Below, piece by piece: positions 35,591 through 44,896 of a stretch of 64,000 nucleotides of DNA. Below the pieces are notes generated by a model. It saw nothing but the letters and a program-made list of their open reading frames with translations. It had not been told where the DNA came from and searched no databases. Source of the stretch: Pseudomonas fulva 12-X. Its GTDB lineage: Bacteria > Pseudomonadota > Gammaproteobacteria > Pseudomonadales > Pseudomonadaceae. Every line of letters begins with the position of its first letter. The first letter of the stretch is position 1. The stretch spans positions 2,991,001-3,055,000 of the forward strand of contig NC_015556.1 of NCBI RefSeq assembly GCF_000213805.1, written 5' to 3'. Made by a program: the position numbers and the translations under genes.

Positions 35591-36430
35591 TCAGCGGTCT
35601 GGAAGGTTTGAGCAGCGCCGTTGATAGTTCGCCGGGGTGATGCCGTAGGCGCGGCGGAACCAGCGGCCCAGGTGGCTCTGGTCGGCAAAACCGAGAACCG
35701 CTGCCACCTGCACCGGCGGCTCGCCTTGGGCCAGCAGGTGCCGCGCCTGGGCCAGGCGCAGTTGCACCAGATAGGCATGGGGCGCCAGGCCGAAGGCCGC
35801 CTTGAAGGCGCGGCTCAGGCGAAAGCGATCCACGCCGCAGGCGGCGGCCAGGTCATCCAGGCCGATATCGCGGGTGTGCTGGTCGTGCAGGAAATCCCGT
35901 GCACGCTGGGCCACCAGCGGCAGGCGCGGGTCGACCTCCAGGCGGCGGCGCCAGTGCAGGCGCTCGGTCAGACGCGCCAGAAGATTATCGAGGGCAGACT
36001 GCCTGACCATGCGCAGGTCCTGACCATGCAGGGCGCCGAACGCCTCGACCACCGCGGCGAGCAGGCGCGGGTCGCTGGCCAGGGTGGCGCCAAAGGCCGG
36101 CAGGCAGTCGGCCGGCGCCTGCTCGAACAGGCTGCGCAGTTCACGCTCCAGCCACTGGGTATCCAGGTACAGCATCGAGTAGGTGAAGCCTTCCGGCTCC
36201 GGCGCGTGGCCGTCGTGCAACTCGCCGGGCTCGAGCATGAACACCTGGCCGGCCAGGCTGCTGTTCAACTGCTTGCGGCAATTGAACTGCTGCACGCCCT
36301 GCTCGGTGAAGCCGACCAGATAGGCGTCGTGCCAGTGGGGATCGTAGGCATGGCCGCGAAAATGCGCGCGGATGGTCTCGATACCGGTGTCTGTGTCCTG
36401 GGCCAGGTCGACCCAACTCTGCGCGCTCAT
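35591..36430 (-). CDS. AraC family transcriptional regulator
   Basis: A 279-residue regulator with an N-terminal cupin effector domain (HAYDPHWHDAYLVGFTEQGVQQF, residues about 30-52) and a C-terminal double helix-turn-helix (LDDLAAACGVDRFRLSRAFKAAFGLAPHAYLVQLRLAQARHLL and VQVAAVLGFADQSHLGRWFRRAYGITPANYQR). It fits the group that controls an adjacent LysE exporter in response to an amino acid or related compound. The exporter gene lies immediately downstream. Confidence 0.92.
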   Translation of the reverse strand: MSAQSWVDLAQDTDTGIETIRAHFRGHAYDPHWHDAYLVGFTEQGVQQFNCRKQLNSSLAGQVFMLEPGELHDGHAPEPEGFTYSMLYLDTQWLERELRSLFEQAPADCLPAFGATLASDPRLLAAVVEAFGALHGQDLRMVRQSALDNLLARLTERLHWRRRLEVDPRLPLVAQRARDFLHDQHTRDIGLDDLAAACGVDRFRLSRAFKAAFGLAPHAYLVQLRLAQARHLLAQGEPPVQVAAVLGFADQSHLGRWFRRAYGITPANYQRRCSNLPDR

Positions 36431-36510
36431 GCCTGCTCCAGCGCCACGGGATGTGAGCGGGTCATGCTAACCGACCTGCTGCTCCCATTCTGGAACTTTT
36501 GAGCAGCCAT

Positions 36511-37599
36511 TCATCGGGCCCGCGCCATGCAACGCTGGTGGCGCGCATCCACCCGTTCGGCGAACCAGGCGGTGGTCAGGCGGCGGGTGATCTTCGGGCT
36601 TTCCAGCACGATGCCCGGCAGCAACTCGCGCGGCACCCGCTTGCCCTCGGCCTTGTCGGCCAGGGCGAAGACCCTTTCGTACAGGCGGCTTTGCTCGAAC
36701 TCCAGGCTGCTGCCCTGCTCCAGATCCCGGCGAATCGCCCGGTCGCTGAGGTTCAGGCTCTTGCCCAAGGAGCGCACCGCCAGCTCGGTGGCGCTGACCT
36801 TGCTGCTGCCGTGGATGATCAGGTCGCCATCCAGCGCCAGGGGAATGCCCGACGCACTGCTGACCGCATTCTGAAACGCCGCATTGCGACTGGCGTACCA
36901 GCCGGCGTTGAAGTCGGCAAAACGGTACAGCGGTTTCGGGTAGCTGACCGGGTAGCCCAGCAGGTGGGCGATACCGAAGTACATGCCGCCACGACGGCTG
37001 AATACCTCGCGGCGGATCGAGCCGTCCGGCGGATAGGGATAGCCCTCGGCGTGGGCCTGGGCGAACGCGATGCTGACCTGCATCGGCCCGCCGGTATGCA
37101 CCGGATTGAGCCCGCCGAACAGCTGGCGACCCAGCGGCACCATGCCGGTGAAGTCATCGAAGATCTCGCTCAGCTGCTTCTCGGTGCGCACGTTGTCCAG
37201 CCGTTGTTGGTAGGTCTTGCCGGTCGGCGACTGGATGCGCAGCGCCGCATTCACCAGCAGCCGCGGCACGTGCAGGCTGGCTGCGCGTCGGTCGATTTCC
37301 GCCCGGGCGATCTTCGCCAGCCCCGGCACCGGCGGGTCGGTGTTGAAGGTCGATTCCTGTTCGGTCACCGCCAGCACGGCGCAGATGTTCTCGGTAGTCG
37401 GCGCGATCTCCTGAGCGGCGAAGGCGGCGTAGATATCCGCGGCCCATCCTTCACGATCCGGTGTGTTCATCGGCATTAGCCGCACGATCTGCGCGCGCAC
37501 TTCGGCCGGTTTGGGCGCCGGCTCACGCGGCTGGGACGCGCAACCAGCCAGCAACACGGCCAATAGCGCAGCGGATGAACGCAGGAAATGGGCCGTCAC
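36511..37599 (-). CDS. DUF1615 domain-containing lipoprotein
   Basis: A 362-residue protein with a GTG start at 37599 preceded by AGGAG. The N-terminus VTAHFLRSSAALLAVLLAGCASQ is a lipoprotein signal with a lipobox LLAGC, so it is anchored in the envelope; no Asp follows the Cys at +2, favouring the outer membrane. The mature part has DUF1615 features: AAFAAQEIAPTTENICAVLAVTEQESTFNTDPPVPGL, GTxxPMQVS-like GGPMQVSIAFAQAHAEG and YPVSYPKPLYRFADFNAGWYASRNAAFQ. The fold resembles lysozyme-like transglycosylases, and the Glu in VTEQES may be catalytic; this is inference. It is monocistronic. Confidence 0.85.
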   Translation of the reverse strand: MTAHFLRSSAALLAVLLAGCASQPREPAPKPAEVRAQIVRLMPMNTPDREGWAADIYAAFAAQEIAPTTENICAVLAVTEQESTFNTDPPVPGLAKIARAEIDRRAASLHVPRLLVNAALRIQSPTGKTYQQRLDNVRTEKQLSEIFDDFTGMVPLGRQLFGGLNPVHTGGPMQVSIAFAQAHAEGYPYPPDGSIRREVFSRRGGMYFGIAHLLGYPVSYPKPLYRFADFNAGWYASRNAAFQNAVSSASGIPLALDGDLIIHGSSKVSATELAVRSLGKSLNLSDRAIRRDLEQGSSLEFEQSRLYERVFALADKAEGKRVPRELLPGIVLESPKITRRLTTAWFAERVDARHQRCMARAR

Positions 37600-37823
37600 C
37601 GATGACTCCTCGCAATGGAAAGCTCGAAGCTCTGACAACGGCAACGCTGCGGCGTCCGCGATTATTTGCCGGGCGTGCCCGTCCGCAACGCCCTCCGGGC
37701 TGGCAAAACAATCAGAACCCACTCACAAGCGAAGCGGTCTACCCCTCACAAAGGCCCGTAACGCCTGGCCTGCGGACGCGGAGCGAGTTGCGCTCCAGGA
37801 TCGATATGAGCAAGGAGATCCAC

Positions 37824-38108
37824 ATGGTTACCCATTACAAGATCGACGGTCATCTCGCCTGCGGCACCCATGGCGAAAAGCTGGCCTCCAGCAAGGAACT
37901 TAACCAGGTGAAATGCCGCAACTGCCGCAACACCGAGGTGTACAAGCAAGCGCGCCGGGATACCCGCAATGCCGCACGACGCGCCGCCCGCAAGGCCAAG
38001 GTCGCGCAGCCGCGTACCGACTGGCGCACTTCCTGGCAGCAGCACCTGACCGACCTGCCCGGCCGCAATCGCCTGCCGCGTGGTTTCGCCGCACAAGCTT
38101 ACGTGTGA
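37824..38108 (+). CDS. Small zinc-finger-like protein, unknown function
   Basis: A 94-residue basic protein, MVTHYKIDGHLACGTHGEKL at the start. Cys13, His16, Cys31 and Cys34 (ACGTH and KCRNC) could bind zinc. The middle is Arg/Ala-rich (RRDTRNAARRAARKAKV), suggesting nucleic-acid contact. AAGGAG lies seven bases before the ATG at 37824, a better start than the in-frame ATG at 37806. I do not recognise a family. It is isolated between the DUF1615 gene (divergent) and glgB (convergent). Confidence 0.7.
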   Translation: MVTHYKIDGHLACGTHGEKLASSKELNQVKCRNCRNTEVYKQARRDTRNAARRAARKAKVAQPRTDWRTSWQQHLTDLPGRNRLPRGFAAQAYV

Positions 38109-38148
38109 CGGCTACAGGGGCCTGAACAAGTCCCGCGCTTGAAAGCAA

Positions 38149-38180
38149 AAAGGGTGGACCGAGCAATCGGTTCACCCTTT
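38149..38180. terminator. Bidirectional rho-independent terminator
   Basis: AAAGGGTGGACCG (38149-38161) pairs with CGGTTCACCCTTT (38168-38180) with one G-T wobble, loop AGCAAT. A-rich left and T-rich right flanks allow it to end both the small zinc-finger-like gene and glgB, which converge here. Confidence 0.85.
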
Positions 38181-38186
38181 CTCGTT

Positions 38187-40391
38187 TCATTGCGGCTTGA
38201 TGACCAGCGTACCCAGCGGCGGCAGATCCAGGCTCAGGGACTGAGGCTGACCATGGCTGGCCACCGCCTCGCTGAACAGCCCGCCCTGACTGCCGGCGTT
38301 GGAGCCGGCGTAACGTTCGGAGTCGCTGTTGAGCAGCACGTGCCAGGCGCCCTCCTTCGGCACGCCGATGCGGTAGCCGTTGCGCGGCTCGGGGGTGAAG
38401 TTGTGTACCACCAGCAGGGGCGCGCCGCTCTGATCATGACGCAGCCAGGCGAACACGCTGTTGTTGGCATCGTCACCGATCAGCCAGGCAAAACCTTCGG
38501 CGCTGCCGTCTAGCTGGTGCAGCGCCGGCTCGTGGCGGTACAGGCCGTTGAGGTCGCTCACCAGTTGCTGCACGCCCTTGTGCTCGCCATAGCGCAGCAG
38601 ATACCAGTCCAGTTCATGGTCGTGGTTCCACTCGCGCCACTGGCCGAACTCGCAGCCCATGAACAGCAGCTTCTTGCCCGGGTGGCTCCACATGAAGCTC
38701 AGGTACAGGCGCAGGTTGGCGAACTTCTGCCAGCGGTCGCCCGGCATCTTGTCGAGCAGCGAGCGCTTGCCGTGCACCACTTCGTCGTGGGAGATGGGCA
38801 GCACGAAATGCTCGGAGAAGGCGTACAGCAGGCCGAAGGTCAGCTGATGGTGATGGTGGCGACGGTGCAGCGGATCCTCGGCAGCGTATTTGAGGCTGTC
38901 GTGCATCCAGCCCATGTTCCACTTGTAGGCAAAGCCCAGGCCGCCCTCCTGGGTCGGTCGGCTGACGCCCGGCCAGGCGGTCGATTCCTCGGCGATCACC
39001 AGTGCGCCGGGCACTTCCTGGGCGACCACATCGTTGAGATGGCGCAGGAAGTCGATGCTCTCCAGGTTCTCGCGCCCGCCGAAACGGTTGGGGATCCACT
39101 CGCCGTCCTTGCGCGAATAGTCGCGGTAGAGCATCGAGGCCACGGCGTCCACGCGCAGGCCGTCGATATGATAGGTGCGCAGCCAGTGCAGCGCCGAGGC
39201 CAGCATGAAGCCGTGCACCTCGGTGCGGCCCAGGTTGTAGATGTAGGTGTCCCAATCCTGGTGGAAACCCTCGAACGGGTGGGCGTATTCGTACAGCGCA
39301 GTGCCGTCGAACTGACCGAGGCCATGGGCGTCGGTGGGGAAATGCGCCGGCACCCAGTCGAGGATCACGCCAATGCCGGCCTGGTGGCAGGCGTCGACGA
39401 AGGCGGCGAAATCCGCCGGGCTGCCGTAACGCGCAGTCGGGGCGAATTGCGACAGCAACTGGTAACCCCAGGAACCGCCGAACGGGTGCTCCATGATCGG
39501 CATCAGCTCGATATGGGTGAAGCCCAGTTGCTGCACATAGGGAATCAGCTGTTCGCTCAGCTCGCGCCAGCTCAGCAGGCGGCCATTCTCGCCGCCCTCG
39601 CGGCGCCAGGAACCGGCATGCAATTCGTAAATCGACATCGGCGCCTGGTAGGCCTGGCGAGCCTGCCGCTGCTCGAGCCAATGGTCATCGTGCCAGTCGA
39701 ACTGCAGCGGCGCGGATACCACCGAGCCGGTAGCCGGCGGCAGCTCACTGGCCAGCGCCATGGGATCGGCCTTGAGCGGCAACAGACCATCGCGGCCGAG
39801 AATCTCGTATTTGTAGACTTCGCCGGGCGCCAGGCGCGGAATGAACAGCTCCCACACACCACTGGGCTGACGCAGGCGCATCGGGTGACGACGGCCGTCC
39901 CAACCGTTGAAATTACCGACAACCGAGACCCGCCGGGCGTTGGGCGCCCACACCGAAAAGCGCACGCCCTGCACGCCTTCATGGGTAGTGAACTGGGCGC
40001 CCAGGCTCTTGCCCAGCTCACGGTGATTGCCCTCGGCGAACAGGTACAGGTCCATCTCGCCGAGCAGTTGACCAAAGGCGTAAGGGTCCTCGGTTTCCTG
40101 TACGCCGGTTCCCCACTGGATGCGATAGCGATACGGCACCTGCTGCTCGATGCGGATGCTGAACAGCCCTGGCACGCTGGATTGCTCCAGAGTGCCGAGC
40201 ACCTCGCCGGTTACCGCGTGGATCAGCTCGACACCAAGGGCGCCAGGCAGGTAGGCACGAATCGTCAGCCCGTGGGCGAACGCGTGGGGGCCCAGAATCG
40301 AAAACGGATCGCCATGCTCGCCCCGGATCAGGGCCTCGACAGCGGCACGTTCCAGTCCCGCCACCTGGCGCTCGGTTTCTCCATTGCTCAT
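38187..40391 (-). CDS. glgB: 1,4-alpha-glucan branching enzyme GlgB
   Basis: A 734-residue GH13 branching enzyme that cuts alpha-1,4-glucan and re-attaches segments as alpha-1,6 branches. It has an N1 domain (residues about 15-110), a CBM48 domain ([30 protein letters not shown], 142-171), barrel motifs [17 protein letters not shown], Asp415 in [17 protein letters not shown] (nucleophile) and Glu468 in LVIAEEST (acid/base), and a C-terminal beta domain. It overlaps the maltokinase gene by 4 bp and works on polymer made by GlgE and GlgA. Confidence 0.97.
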   Translation of the reverse strand: MSNGETERQVAGLERAAVEALIRGEHGDPFSILGPHAFAHGLTIRAYLPGALGVELIHAVTGEVLGTLEQSSVPGLFSIRIEQQVPYRYRIQWGTGVQETEDPYAFGQLLGEMDLYLFAEGNHRELGKSLGAQFTTHEGVQGVRFSVWAPNARRVSVVGNFNGWDGRRHPMRLRQPSGVWELFIPRLAPGEVYKYEILGRDGLLPLKADPMALASELPPATGSVVSAPLQFDWHDDHWLEQRQARQAYQAPMSIYELHAGSWRREGGENGRLLSWRELSEQLIPYVQQLGFTHIELMPIMEHPFGGSWGYQLLSQFAPTARYGSPADFAAFVDACHQAGIGVILDWVPAHFPTDAHGLGQFDGTALYEYAHPFEGFHQDWDTYIYNLGRTEVHGFMLASALHWLRTYHIDGLRVDAVASMLYRDYSRKDGEWIPNRFGGRENLESIDFLRHLNDVVAQEVPGALVIAEESTAWPGVSRPTQEGGLGFAYKWNMGWMHDSLKYAAEDPLHRRHHHHQLTFGLLYAFSEHFVLPISHDEVVHGKRSLLDKMPGDRWQKFANLRLYLSFMWSHPGKKLLFMGCEFGQWREWNHDHELDWYLLRYGEHKGVQQLVSDLNGLYRHEPALHQLDGSAEGFAWLIGDDANNSVFAWLRHDQSGAPLLVVHNFTPEPRNGYRIGVPKEGAWHVLLNSDSERYAGSNAGSQGGLFSEAVASHGQPQSLSLDLPPLGTLVIKPQ

Positions 40392-42022
40392 CGTTTACCG
40401 CTCCCCAAGAGATAGTTGCTCAGCTCTATCAGCCCTTGCACTGGTACTTCCAGCCAATCGGGACGATAGCGCGCTTCATACATGATTTCGTAAGCCGCCT
40501 TCTCGATGCAGAACAGCGCAAGCGCTGCTACTTCACCTTCGCGGTCATGCCAGGCGTGAGGCAGATCGGCTGCCGCCAGCCGGTAGGCTTCGTTGAATGC
40601 GGTTCTGGCCTGGCTGCGATACAGCTCGGCGATATGCCGGCGGGCCTGCTCATCCGACGGCGCTGCGTGATTGTTCAGGGCGCTGCGCGTGACCATGGCG
40701 GCGGCATAGTCGAAGGAGCGCAGCATGCCGGCGACGTCCTTGAGTGGGCTGTAGAACGCGCGGCGTTCTTCCAGGGTGCGGGTCGGTTCACCTTCGAAAT
40801 CGATCAAGTAGGCGTCGCCCTGCACCACCAGCACCTGGCCCAGGTGCAGATCGCCATGCACGCGCATGCGAATGCCGCCCGCCGAACGCCGCGCCAGGTC
40901 GTCGACCCGTTCGAGAATCTGCGCATGGCGCGCAGCCAGCCAATCCGCCTGATTGGCGGCTTCACCCGGCAAGTGCCCGCGCCCCTCGGCGATCACTTTC
41001 AGGGCCTCGCGGACCTGGGCGGTGATGCTCTGCGACCACTCGGCCACTTCGGCGTCGCCGGTCTCGTGGTAGCCGAAGTCCGGGTTGTCGCTGGCCTGGC
41101 CGAGAGCCACATGCATCTCGCCCAAGCGCTTGCCCAACAGGCCGGCGAAGGTTTCCAGCTCGGCCAGGGCGCCGTGCATATTGTTCTGCTCAGCCTGCCC
41201 GCCGGCCAGTTCCTCGCGAACCGCGCGCTCCAGGTTGTTCAACGTCCACTGCCAGGCATCGCCCTGATTGTTCAGGTAGCCCTGCAGGATCATCAGCGTG
41301 TGAGGCACGCCCTGCTCGTCCACGCGACGCACTTCGCCCAGCAGCGGCGCGATGTGCGCGAAGCCGGCCGCGGTCAGGTAGCCGCCGATCTCCGCTTCCG
41401 GGTGAATCCCGGGCAGCACGCGACGTACCAGCTTGAGTACGGCCTGTTCATCGATGATCGCCGAGCTGTTGGATTGCTCAGCGGAGATCAGCTTGACCTT
41501 GGCATTGCTCAGGTCGCCCAGCTCCTGCAGGCGCGCGGTGGGCACGAACTGGATCTCGCTGCCCTGCCAGCCCAGCACGCTGCGCGTACTCAACTGGCCC
41601 ATTACATGGCGCACGAAACCCGGCAGCGTATAGCCGTCGGTCAGCAGCCCCAGCTGGCCACCACGCCGCAGCTGGGCCAGAGCCAGCTGCTGCGGCAAAC
41701 CGCCGCCGGCGTCCTGCTCGCCCACGTAGCCGAGCGGTACCTGGTAATGCTCGTTGGCCCCAGACTGGCGTACGACCTCAACCTCACAGAGCACGTAAGG
41801 TTGGTCCGCACCGCCGAACGGGACGGCATACAGCAGCTTCACCTGCTTCACGTCCTCGACCCCGCCGGAGAACCAACGGCGCTTGGGCAAATAGGCCGGC
41901 AACGACTCCTGCTCAAGAGTCGCGCGAGCCGGCAGTTGCAACAGCTCGGCGAGTTGGTCGTTGATCACCAGGGTGGTCAGCTCCGGCATGGGGTCGACCG
42001 ATGTTGAATGCGAGCTGGTCAT
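40388..42022 (-). CDS. Free-standing maltokinase (Pep2/Mak)
   Basis: A 544-residue kinase that phosphorylates maltose to maltose-1-phosphate, the GlgE donor. Kinase motifs are [16 protein letters not shown] (catalytic loop with Asp, residues about 388-403) and [12 protein letters not shown] (metal-binding DFE), with an N-terminal cap ([32 protein letters not shown]). Length matches the maltokinase half of the Pseudomonas TreS-Pep2 fusion, which is about 1,100 residues; the TreS half is absent. GAGGAGG lies six bases before ATG 42022, so translation starts independently. An in-frame vestige upstream ends in FYWFLLAEEAQ. Maltose supply in the absence of TreS is an open question. Confidence 0.9.
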   Translation of the reverse strand: MTSSHSTSVDPMPELTTLVINDQLAELLQLPARATLEQESLPAYLPKRRWFSGGVEDVKQVKLLYAVPFGGADQPYVLCEVEVVRQSGANEHYQVPLGYVGEQDAGGGLPQQLALAQLRRGGQLGLLTDGYTLPGFVRHVMGQLSTRSVLGWQGSEIQFVPTARLQELGDLSNAKVKLISAEQSNSSAIIDEQAVLKLVRRVLPGIHPEAEIGGYLTAAGFAHIAPLLGEVRRVDEQGVPHTLMILQGYLNNQGDAWQWTLNNLERAVREELAGGQAEQNNMHGALAELETFAGLLGKRLGEMHVALGQASDNPDFGYHETGDAEVAEWSQSITAQVREALKVIAEGRGHLPGEAANQADWLAARHAQILERVDDLARRSAGGIRMRVHGDLHLGQVLVVQGDAYLIDFEGEPTRTLEERRAFYSPLKDVAGMLRSFDYAAAMVTRSALNNHAAPSDEQARRHIAELYRSQARTAFNEAYRLAAADLPHAWHDREGEVAALALFCIEKAAYEIMYEARYRPDWLEVPVQGLIELSNYLLGSGKR

Positions 42023-42082
42023 TTGCGCCTCCTCGGCGAGCAGAAACCAGTAGAAGTCATAGGGCTGCCAAGCAGGCCATCG
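42023..42082 (-). pseudogene. Possible C-terminal remnant of treS, in frame with the maltokinase
   Basis: Read in the maltokinase frame, the codons immediately before its ATG give WQPYDFYWFLLAEEAQ. TreS proteins end in an aromatic FYWF-type beta strand, and in fused Pseudomonas TreS-Pep2 proteins this precedes the maltokinase domain. No other TreS sequence is seen between here and the glgE stop at 42143. The reading is direct; identity as TreS debris is inference from a short segment. Confidence 0.4.
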
Positions 42083-42142
42083 AGTGGTCTGGTTCGCTGC
42101 AGTCGTTGAGAAAGATGCAGTGCCGTGCCATCGACCGGTTCC

Positions 42143-44167
42143 TCAGCTCGCCACGCGGATGCGCCAGATGCCGAACGGCTGGTGCCAGGGTTCGATACGC
42201 ATCCACTGGGTCTTGCCGTGCCAGTGCCAGGTGTGGCCGGTCATCAGGTCTTCGCCGTGGGTGGTGGCGTGGTCATCCAGGCCCAGTTCCCACAGCGGCA
42301 ACTCGAAGTGCGCCTCCTGGGCGTTGTGCGGGTCGAGGCTGACTGCCACCAGAATGAAGTTCTCGCGGTCGGCGGTGCGCTTGCCGAAGTACAGGATGTT
42401 GTCGTTCCAGCAGGTGTAAGCCTGAAAACCCAGGTGGGTCTGTAGTGCCGGGTTCTGCCGGCGGATGCGATTGAGCTGGGCGATCTCGGCGACGATGTTG
42501 CCGGGCGCCTGGTAATCGCGCACGCGGATCTCGTACTTCTCCGAATCCAGGTACTCCTCCTTGCCCGGCACCGGTAGGGATTCGCAGATCTCGAAGCCCG
42601 AATACATGCCCCACAGCCCCGAGCCCATGGTCGCCAGCGCGGCGCGGATCAGAAAGCCCGCGCGGCCGCTGTGGTGCAGAAAGTACGGATTGATGTCCGG
42701 CGTGTTGACGAAGAAGTTGGGGCGATAGCAATCACGCCATGGAGCCTCGTTGAGCTGGGTCAGATAACTTTCCAGCTCGGCCTTGGTGTTGCGCCAGGTG
42801 AAATAGGTGTAGCTCTGGGTAAAGCCCACCTTGCCCAGCCGCGCCATCATCGCCGGGCGGGTGAAGGCTTCGGCGAGAAACATCACCTGCGGGTGGGTCT
42901 TGCGGATATCGGCGATCAGCCATTCCCAGAACGGCAGTGGCTTGGTGTGCGGGTTGTCGACCCGGAACTGGTACACGCCCAGCTCCACCCAGCCGCGCAC
43001 CACGTCACGCAGCGCCAGCCACAGGTCGGGCACCGCATCCCTGGCGTAGAAGTCGACGTTGACGATGTCTTCGTATTTCTTTGGCGGGTTTTCCGCATGG
43101 CGGATGGTGCCGTCCGGGCGCCAACTGAACCAGCCCGGATGCTGCTGGAGCCACGGGTGATCGGGCGAACACTGGATGGCGAAATCCAGGGCGATTTCCA
43201 GATCATGCTCGCGGGCCGCCTCGACCAGCGCGACGAAATCCTCGCGGGTGCCGAGCTGCGGGTGAATGGCCTCATGACCGCCGTCCGGGCTGCCGATGGC
43301 GTAAGGGCTGCCGGGATCATCCGGGCCGGCCGTAAGCGAGTTGTTGCGGCCCTTGCGATGGGTAGTGCCGATGGGATGAATCGGCGGGAAGTACAACACG
43401 TCGAAGCCCATGGCCTGAATCGCCGGCAGGCGCTTGATCACGTCGCGCAGGGTGCCGTGGCGCTCGGGGTCGTCGGTTTCCGAACGGGGGAACAGCTCGT
43501 ACCAGCTGGCGAAGCGCGCCAGCGGGCGCTCTACGTCGAGCAGATAGGTCGCGCTACGGGTGCGATGCGGATGGCCTTCGGCGCGGCGCACCAGGGCAAC
43601 GGTTTCGGGGGCCAGCAGCAACGCCACGCGCTCGTCCAGGCTCTGCAATTCCTGCAGCTCATCACACAGCGCTTCGAGGCTGATCGCCAGGTCACCTTCG
43701 GTCCGCCCGGCGGCTTCGCGCAGCAGCGCCTGGCCTTCCTGCAGTTCGAGGTTGATGGTCACCCCGGCGCCGAATTTCTTCGACAGCTCGTAGCAATAGC
43801 TGGCGTAGATGTCCCACCAGGCTTCGATCAGAAACTCCACCTCACCCACCCGCTGGGGGGTGATCTCGGCCTGCCAGCGGTCATGGCCCATGTCTTCGAG
43901 CGGCACGCGATGCCACTCCTGACTACCAGCGTCGCGCCACAACACTTCGCCGGCCAGCTTGTCGTGGCCGTCGGCGAAGATCAGCGCGCTGACGGTGACT
44001 TTGTCCCCGGCAATCGCCTTGGCGGCGAAGCGCCCCTGCTCGACCTGCGGCTCGACTTCCTCGATGGCCAGGCGCGGCAACTGCAATGCGCGCTCCAGCG
44101 ACAACTCGCCGTGGTTAAGACGGACCGGTTCCTGCAGAAAGTCGGCTTGCGAATAAGCAGATGGCAT
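42143..44167 (-). CDS. glgE: Alpha-1,4-glucan:maltose-1-phosphate maltosyltransferase GlgE
   Basis: A 674-residue GH13_3 enzyme that adds maltose from maltose-1-phosphate to the non-reducing end of alpha-glucan. Catalytic residues are Asp404 in YQFRVDNPHTKPLPFWEW (nucleophile) and Glu433 in VMFLAEAFTRP (acid/base). Family landmarks include LYFPPIHPIGTTHRKGRNNSL and IALDFAIQCSPDHPWLQQHP. The start is the ATG at 44167 with GAGGAG upstream; the frame runs further to 44293 without a ribosome site. It is first in the glgE-maltokinase-glgB operon. Its donor requires the maltokinase located downstream. Confidence 0.96.
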   Translation of the reverse strand: MPSAYSQADFLQEPVRLNHGELSLERALQLPRLAIEEVEPQVEQGRFAAKAIAGDKVTVSALIFADGHDKLAGEVLWRDAGSQEWHRVPLEDMGHDRWQAEITPQRVGEVEFLIEAWWDIYASYCYELSKKFGAGVTINLELQEGQALLREAAGRTEGDLAISLEALCDELQELQSLDERVALLLAPETVALVRRAEGHPHRTRSATYLLDVERPLARFASWYELFPRSETDDPERHGTLRDVIKRLPAIQAMGFDVLYFPPIHPIGTTHRKGRNNSLTAGPDDPGSPYAIGSPDGGHEAIHPQLGTREDFVALVEAAREHDLEIALDFAIQCSPDHPWLQQHPGWFSWRPDGTIRHAENPPKKYEDIVNVDFYARDAVPDLWLALRDVVRGWVELGVYQFRVDNPHTKPLPFWEWLIADIRKTHPQVMFLAEAFTRPAMMARLGKVGFTQSYTYFTWRNTKAELESYLTQLNEAPWRDCYRPNFFVNTPDINPYFLHHSGRAGFLIRAALATMGSGLWGMYSGFEICESLPVPGKEEYLDSEKYEIRVRDYQAPGNIVAEIAQLNRIRRQNPALQTHLGFQAYTCWNDNILYFGKRTADRENFILVAVSLDPHNAQEAHFELPLWELGLDDHATTHGEDLMTGHTWHWHGKTQWMRIEPWHQPFGIWRIRVAS

Positions 44168-44559
44168 CGAAACGGGCTCCTCACGCCTGGCAGGCGTATA
44201 AGCTGTTGCACCGTGGCGCGCCACGGGCTTTAGGCGACAGTGCCTGGCTGAATGCGGTGTGCCGTCGGCATCTATCGCCCTGCTCTGGCGCAAGGGTTCC
44301 CGGGTGCCGCGACCTGTCTATCTCCGAACCTGGCGTGTTTGGCAAAGTTCATAGTTTCCGAGGCGAGGCAGCTGCGCCTCAGGACCTGCGCACGATCTTT
44401 TAGGGAGAGATTAACGAGGCAGCTACAAGGCAGAAGGAGACGTTCGCCGCTTTTGCTTTTTGATGCTTCTCCTACGCCGTAATACCAGACGACACAAATT
44501 GCCCCTTCAGAAGGCCGAATGGAATCGTTGTGTAGGGGGATGAGCCGCATGGATGCGGC

Positions 44560-44715
44560 GAGAGGCCTGATGGGCCATGGATGGCCCTTCCAGGCCGGCC
44601 CCCGGAACGACGATGTAATGAGGAAACCCCAGCGCAGCTGGGGCCGGATGTCGGGGCTAGACCTTTTGGTTACTTTTGGGGCAATGCCAAAAGTAACCCG
44701 CTCGTCAGAGCGGAA
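44560..44715. repeat. Intergenic repeat with GGTTACTTTTGG hairpin
   Basis: The segment runs from GAGGCCTGATGGGCCATGGA through AACCCCAGCGCAGCTGGGGC to a perfect 12-base hairpin, GGTTACTTTTGG (44668-44679) and CCAAAAGTAACC (44687-44698), then CGCTC. I recognise this composition from repeated intergenic elements in Pseudomonas and relatives. It may serve as a terminator of an upstream transcript on either strand. Confidence 0.6.
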
Positions 44716-44754
44716 CTGAGCGCGCAAACAACACGGTAATGCTGGCGGACTCAT

Positions 44755-44821
44755 TGTGGGAACGGGCCGGGACGCCCAGTCCATGCTCGTGATTTTTCGC
44801 GGGCATGGCCCGCTCCCACAG
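44755..44821. repeat. REP element, TGTGGGAGCGGGC family
   Basis: TGTGGGAACGGGCC at 44755 and GGGCATGGCCCGCTCCCACA ending at 44820 are inverse arms, with ATGCTCGTGATTTTTCGCGG in the loop region. Same family as 3786, 50549 and 61145. Confidence 0.85.
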
Positions 44822-44896
44822 GTACTGCGCCGATGACCGCTCCACCACTTTGCAGTCAAGGCGCTGAAGTCGAGCCGCAAGACCGTGAAAAGGCTC

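Larger units (their letters stand above)
44168..44893. other. Gene-free region between ligD and glgE
   Basis: About 730 bp separating two minus-strand genes. It contains the glgE promoter region in its glgE-proximal part (no consensus assigned), a long intergenic repeat at 44560-44715 and a REP element at 44755-44821. I see no credible coding frame in it. Confidence 0.6.

Noticed and set aside
44755..44821. CRISPR repeat
   Set aside because: Hairpin copies are isolated, tens of kilobases apart and without spacers; they are REP elements.
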